A stretch of 64,000 nt of DNA from Acidobacteriota bacterium (GTDB taxonomy: Bacteria; Acidobacteriota; Holophagae; Holophagales; Holophagaceae): positions 40,427 to 104,426 of the forward strand of contig JACPYP010000018.1 in the NCBI GenBank assembly GCA_016195985.1, in the 5' to 3' direction. Shown here piece by piece: positions 62,836 through 64,000 of this stretch; position 1 is the first letter of the stretch, and each line of letters opens with the position of its first letter. Under the pieces are notes generated by a model. The model was not told where the DNA came from and searched no databases. It saw only the letters and a program-made list of their open reading frames with translations. The position numbers and the translations under genes are program-made.

Positions 62836-64000
62836 GTGAGCGCACAGACCTACTCCGTAACAGGCATGACCTGCGCCTCCTGCGTGAGGCACGTGGAGAA
62901 GGCGCTGCAGACCGCTGCGGGCGTGTCTGCGGCCTCGGTGAACCTGGCCACGGCCACAGCATCCGTGGAGGGAACCGCTTCCTTCGAGGCCCTGGCTGCC
63001 CGGGTGGAGGACGCAGGGTACGGTCTCGTCCACATGGAGTCCGAGCGGCCCGGGGGAGAGGATCTGGGGCCAGCACGGAGGCGCATGCTCTTCGCACTGG
63101 GACTCACCGCCCCCATGCTCGCCATGATGATTCCTGGGCTGAACCTGCACCTGCCGGGTTGGCTGCAGCTTCTCCTGGCCACGCCGGTGGTGTTCGGCGC
63201 CGGGCTGGGCTTCTTCCGGCGGGGCCTGCGCCAAGCGCGCCACGGCCAGGCCTCCATGGATACGCTCATCGCCCTCGGATCGGGCGTGGCCTGGGCCTTC
63301 GCCGTGGGGGAATGGTGGCGCGGCGTCCACCATCTCAGTTTCGAAACGGCCGCGGCCCTGGTGGCCTTCCTTCTCACGGGCAAGTATCTGGAAGCCAGGG
63401 CCAAGTCCAAGGCCACGGATGCGCTCAAGGCACTGCTGGATTTGGCTCCGCCCACGGCCTTGCGCCTGCAGCCCGATGGTTCGGCGCTTGAGGTTCCCGT
63501 GGCGGAGCTGCATCCCGGAGATCGAGTCCGGGTGCTGCCCGGCCAGGTGATTCCGGCGGATGGCCGGGTCCGCGCGGGGCAGGCGGAGGTGGACGAATCC
63601 ATGCTCACGGGCGAACCGCTGCCCGTGGCCAAGGGGCCTGGTGATGCCCTGGTGGCTGGGACCGTGGTGTATGGATCGGCTCTGGAAATGGAGATCCAGG
63701 CCGTGGGCGCGGATACCCAGCTGGCGCGTATGGCGGCCATGGTGGCCCAGGCCCAGGGCTCCAAGGCGCCGGCACAGGACCTGGCGGATCGCATCAGCGC
63801 CGTGTTTGTTCCCGCGATCCTCCTGCTGGCGGCGGCGACTTTCCTGGCCTGGGGGTGGCTGGGGGGGAGTTGGGCCCAGGCCTGGCGTCCTGCCGTGACC
63901 CTGCTGGTGATCGCCTGCCCCTGCGCCTTGGGGCTGGCGACTCCGGTGGCGGTCATGGTGGGAATCGGTTCGGCGGCGCGGAAGGGCGTGCTGGTAAGGG
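62836..64000 (+). CDS. copA: Heavy-metal P-type ATPase (copper exporter CopA-like), cut by window end
   Basis: A GTG start at 62836 (AGGAG upstream) gives at least 388 residues before the right edge. An N-terminal HMA domain ([12 protein letters not shown]) is followed by membrane helices, the actuator-domain motif LTGEPLP, and the ion-channel motif [12 protein letters not shown]. The Cys-Pro-Cys motif and order are those of Cu(I) exporters (P1B-1). The phosphorylation motif DKTGT lies beyond the window. With the MerR regulator and CopZ it forms a metal-efflux operon. Confidence 0.93.
   Translation, partial: MSAQTYSVTGMTCASCVRHVEKALQTAAGVSAASVNLATATASVEGTASFEALAARVEDAGYGLVHMESERPGGEDLGPARRRMLFALGLTAPMLAMMIPGLNLHLPGWLQLLLATPVVFGAGLGFFRRGLRQARHGQASMDTLIALGSGVAWAFAVGEWWRGVHHLSFETAAALVAFLLTGKYLEARAKSKATDALKALLDLAPPTALRLQPDGSALEVPVAELHPGDRVRVLPGQVIPADGRVRAGQAEVDESMLTGEPLPVAKGPGDALVAGTVVYGSALEMEIQAVGADTQLARMAAMVAQAQGSKAPAQDLADRISAVFVPAILLLAAATFLAWGWLGGSWAQAWRPAVTLLVIACPCALGLATPVAVMVGIGSAARKGVLVR

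Overview
The window is GC-rich, densely packed chromosomal DNA from a Gram-negative bacterium. Outer-membrane beta-barrels, lipoproteins, an HtrA protease and DUF5916 proteins indicate two membranes. The gene mix (flagellar fliW-csrA, FrzS-like and roadblock proteins, sigma-54 activators, DUF5916 and PafA-like phosphatase genes) suggests Acidobacteriota, perhaps the Holophagae/Geothrix group. That placement is inference from style and content; no rRNA is present to confirm it.

Positions 1-1880 look like the end of an integrated element: a cut-off AAA+ ATPase, the N-terminal part of a tyrosine integrase that has lost its catalytic domain, and a fused unknown reading frame. They lie against the 3' end of a tRNA-His gene. 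From 2068 on the content is mostly housekeeping: HtrA, a coiled-coil pseudo-receiver protein, a CNNM/CorC protein, a MurU/AmgK-like cell-wall recycling pair, a cupin, a sirtuin, a PafA-like phosphatase, two tandem thioredoxin-fold proteins, a prolyl oligopeptidase, a sigma-54 activator, PrmA, MurI, a histidine kinase with a CHAD protein, and UvrA. UvrA is followed by a decayed copy of its own 3' end. A DUF5916 protein comes next, then an RNase D-fliW-csrA-motility gene group.

The most interesting block is 30384-33918. It holds a secreted Cys-rich peptide with repeated (E/D)GSCG motifs, a DUF692 (MNIO) enzyme, a DUF2063 partner, a YceI protein, an ECF sigma factor and a zinc-finger anti-sigma factor. 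This has the layout of a bufferin-type copper-binding modified-peptide system. The window ends with a MerR-CopZ-CopA metal efflux operon, so copper handling appears twice.

Between these lie a phosphoesterase, a metallopeptidase-propeller-barrel fusion, MutL, a 1006-residue sigma-54 activator overlapping aroA, and a run of envelope and repeat proteins (PEGA, TPR, HEAT). These are followed by Yip1-like and DUF2752 membrane proteins, a perfect 57-bp palindrome flanked by CTAG, a roadblock protein, and a CNT nucleoside transporter. The last stretch has a hairpin-rich gap with a truncated substrate-binding protein, an AttEFGH-like ABC system, PssA and MnmG.

Non-coding patterns that recur are terminators sharing an AAGCCCCGG-type stem, 9- or 12-nt in-frame tandem repeats at the first codons of four genes, and several long hairpins between genes.
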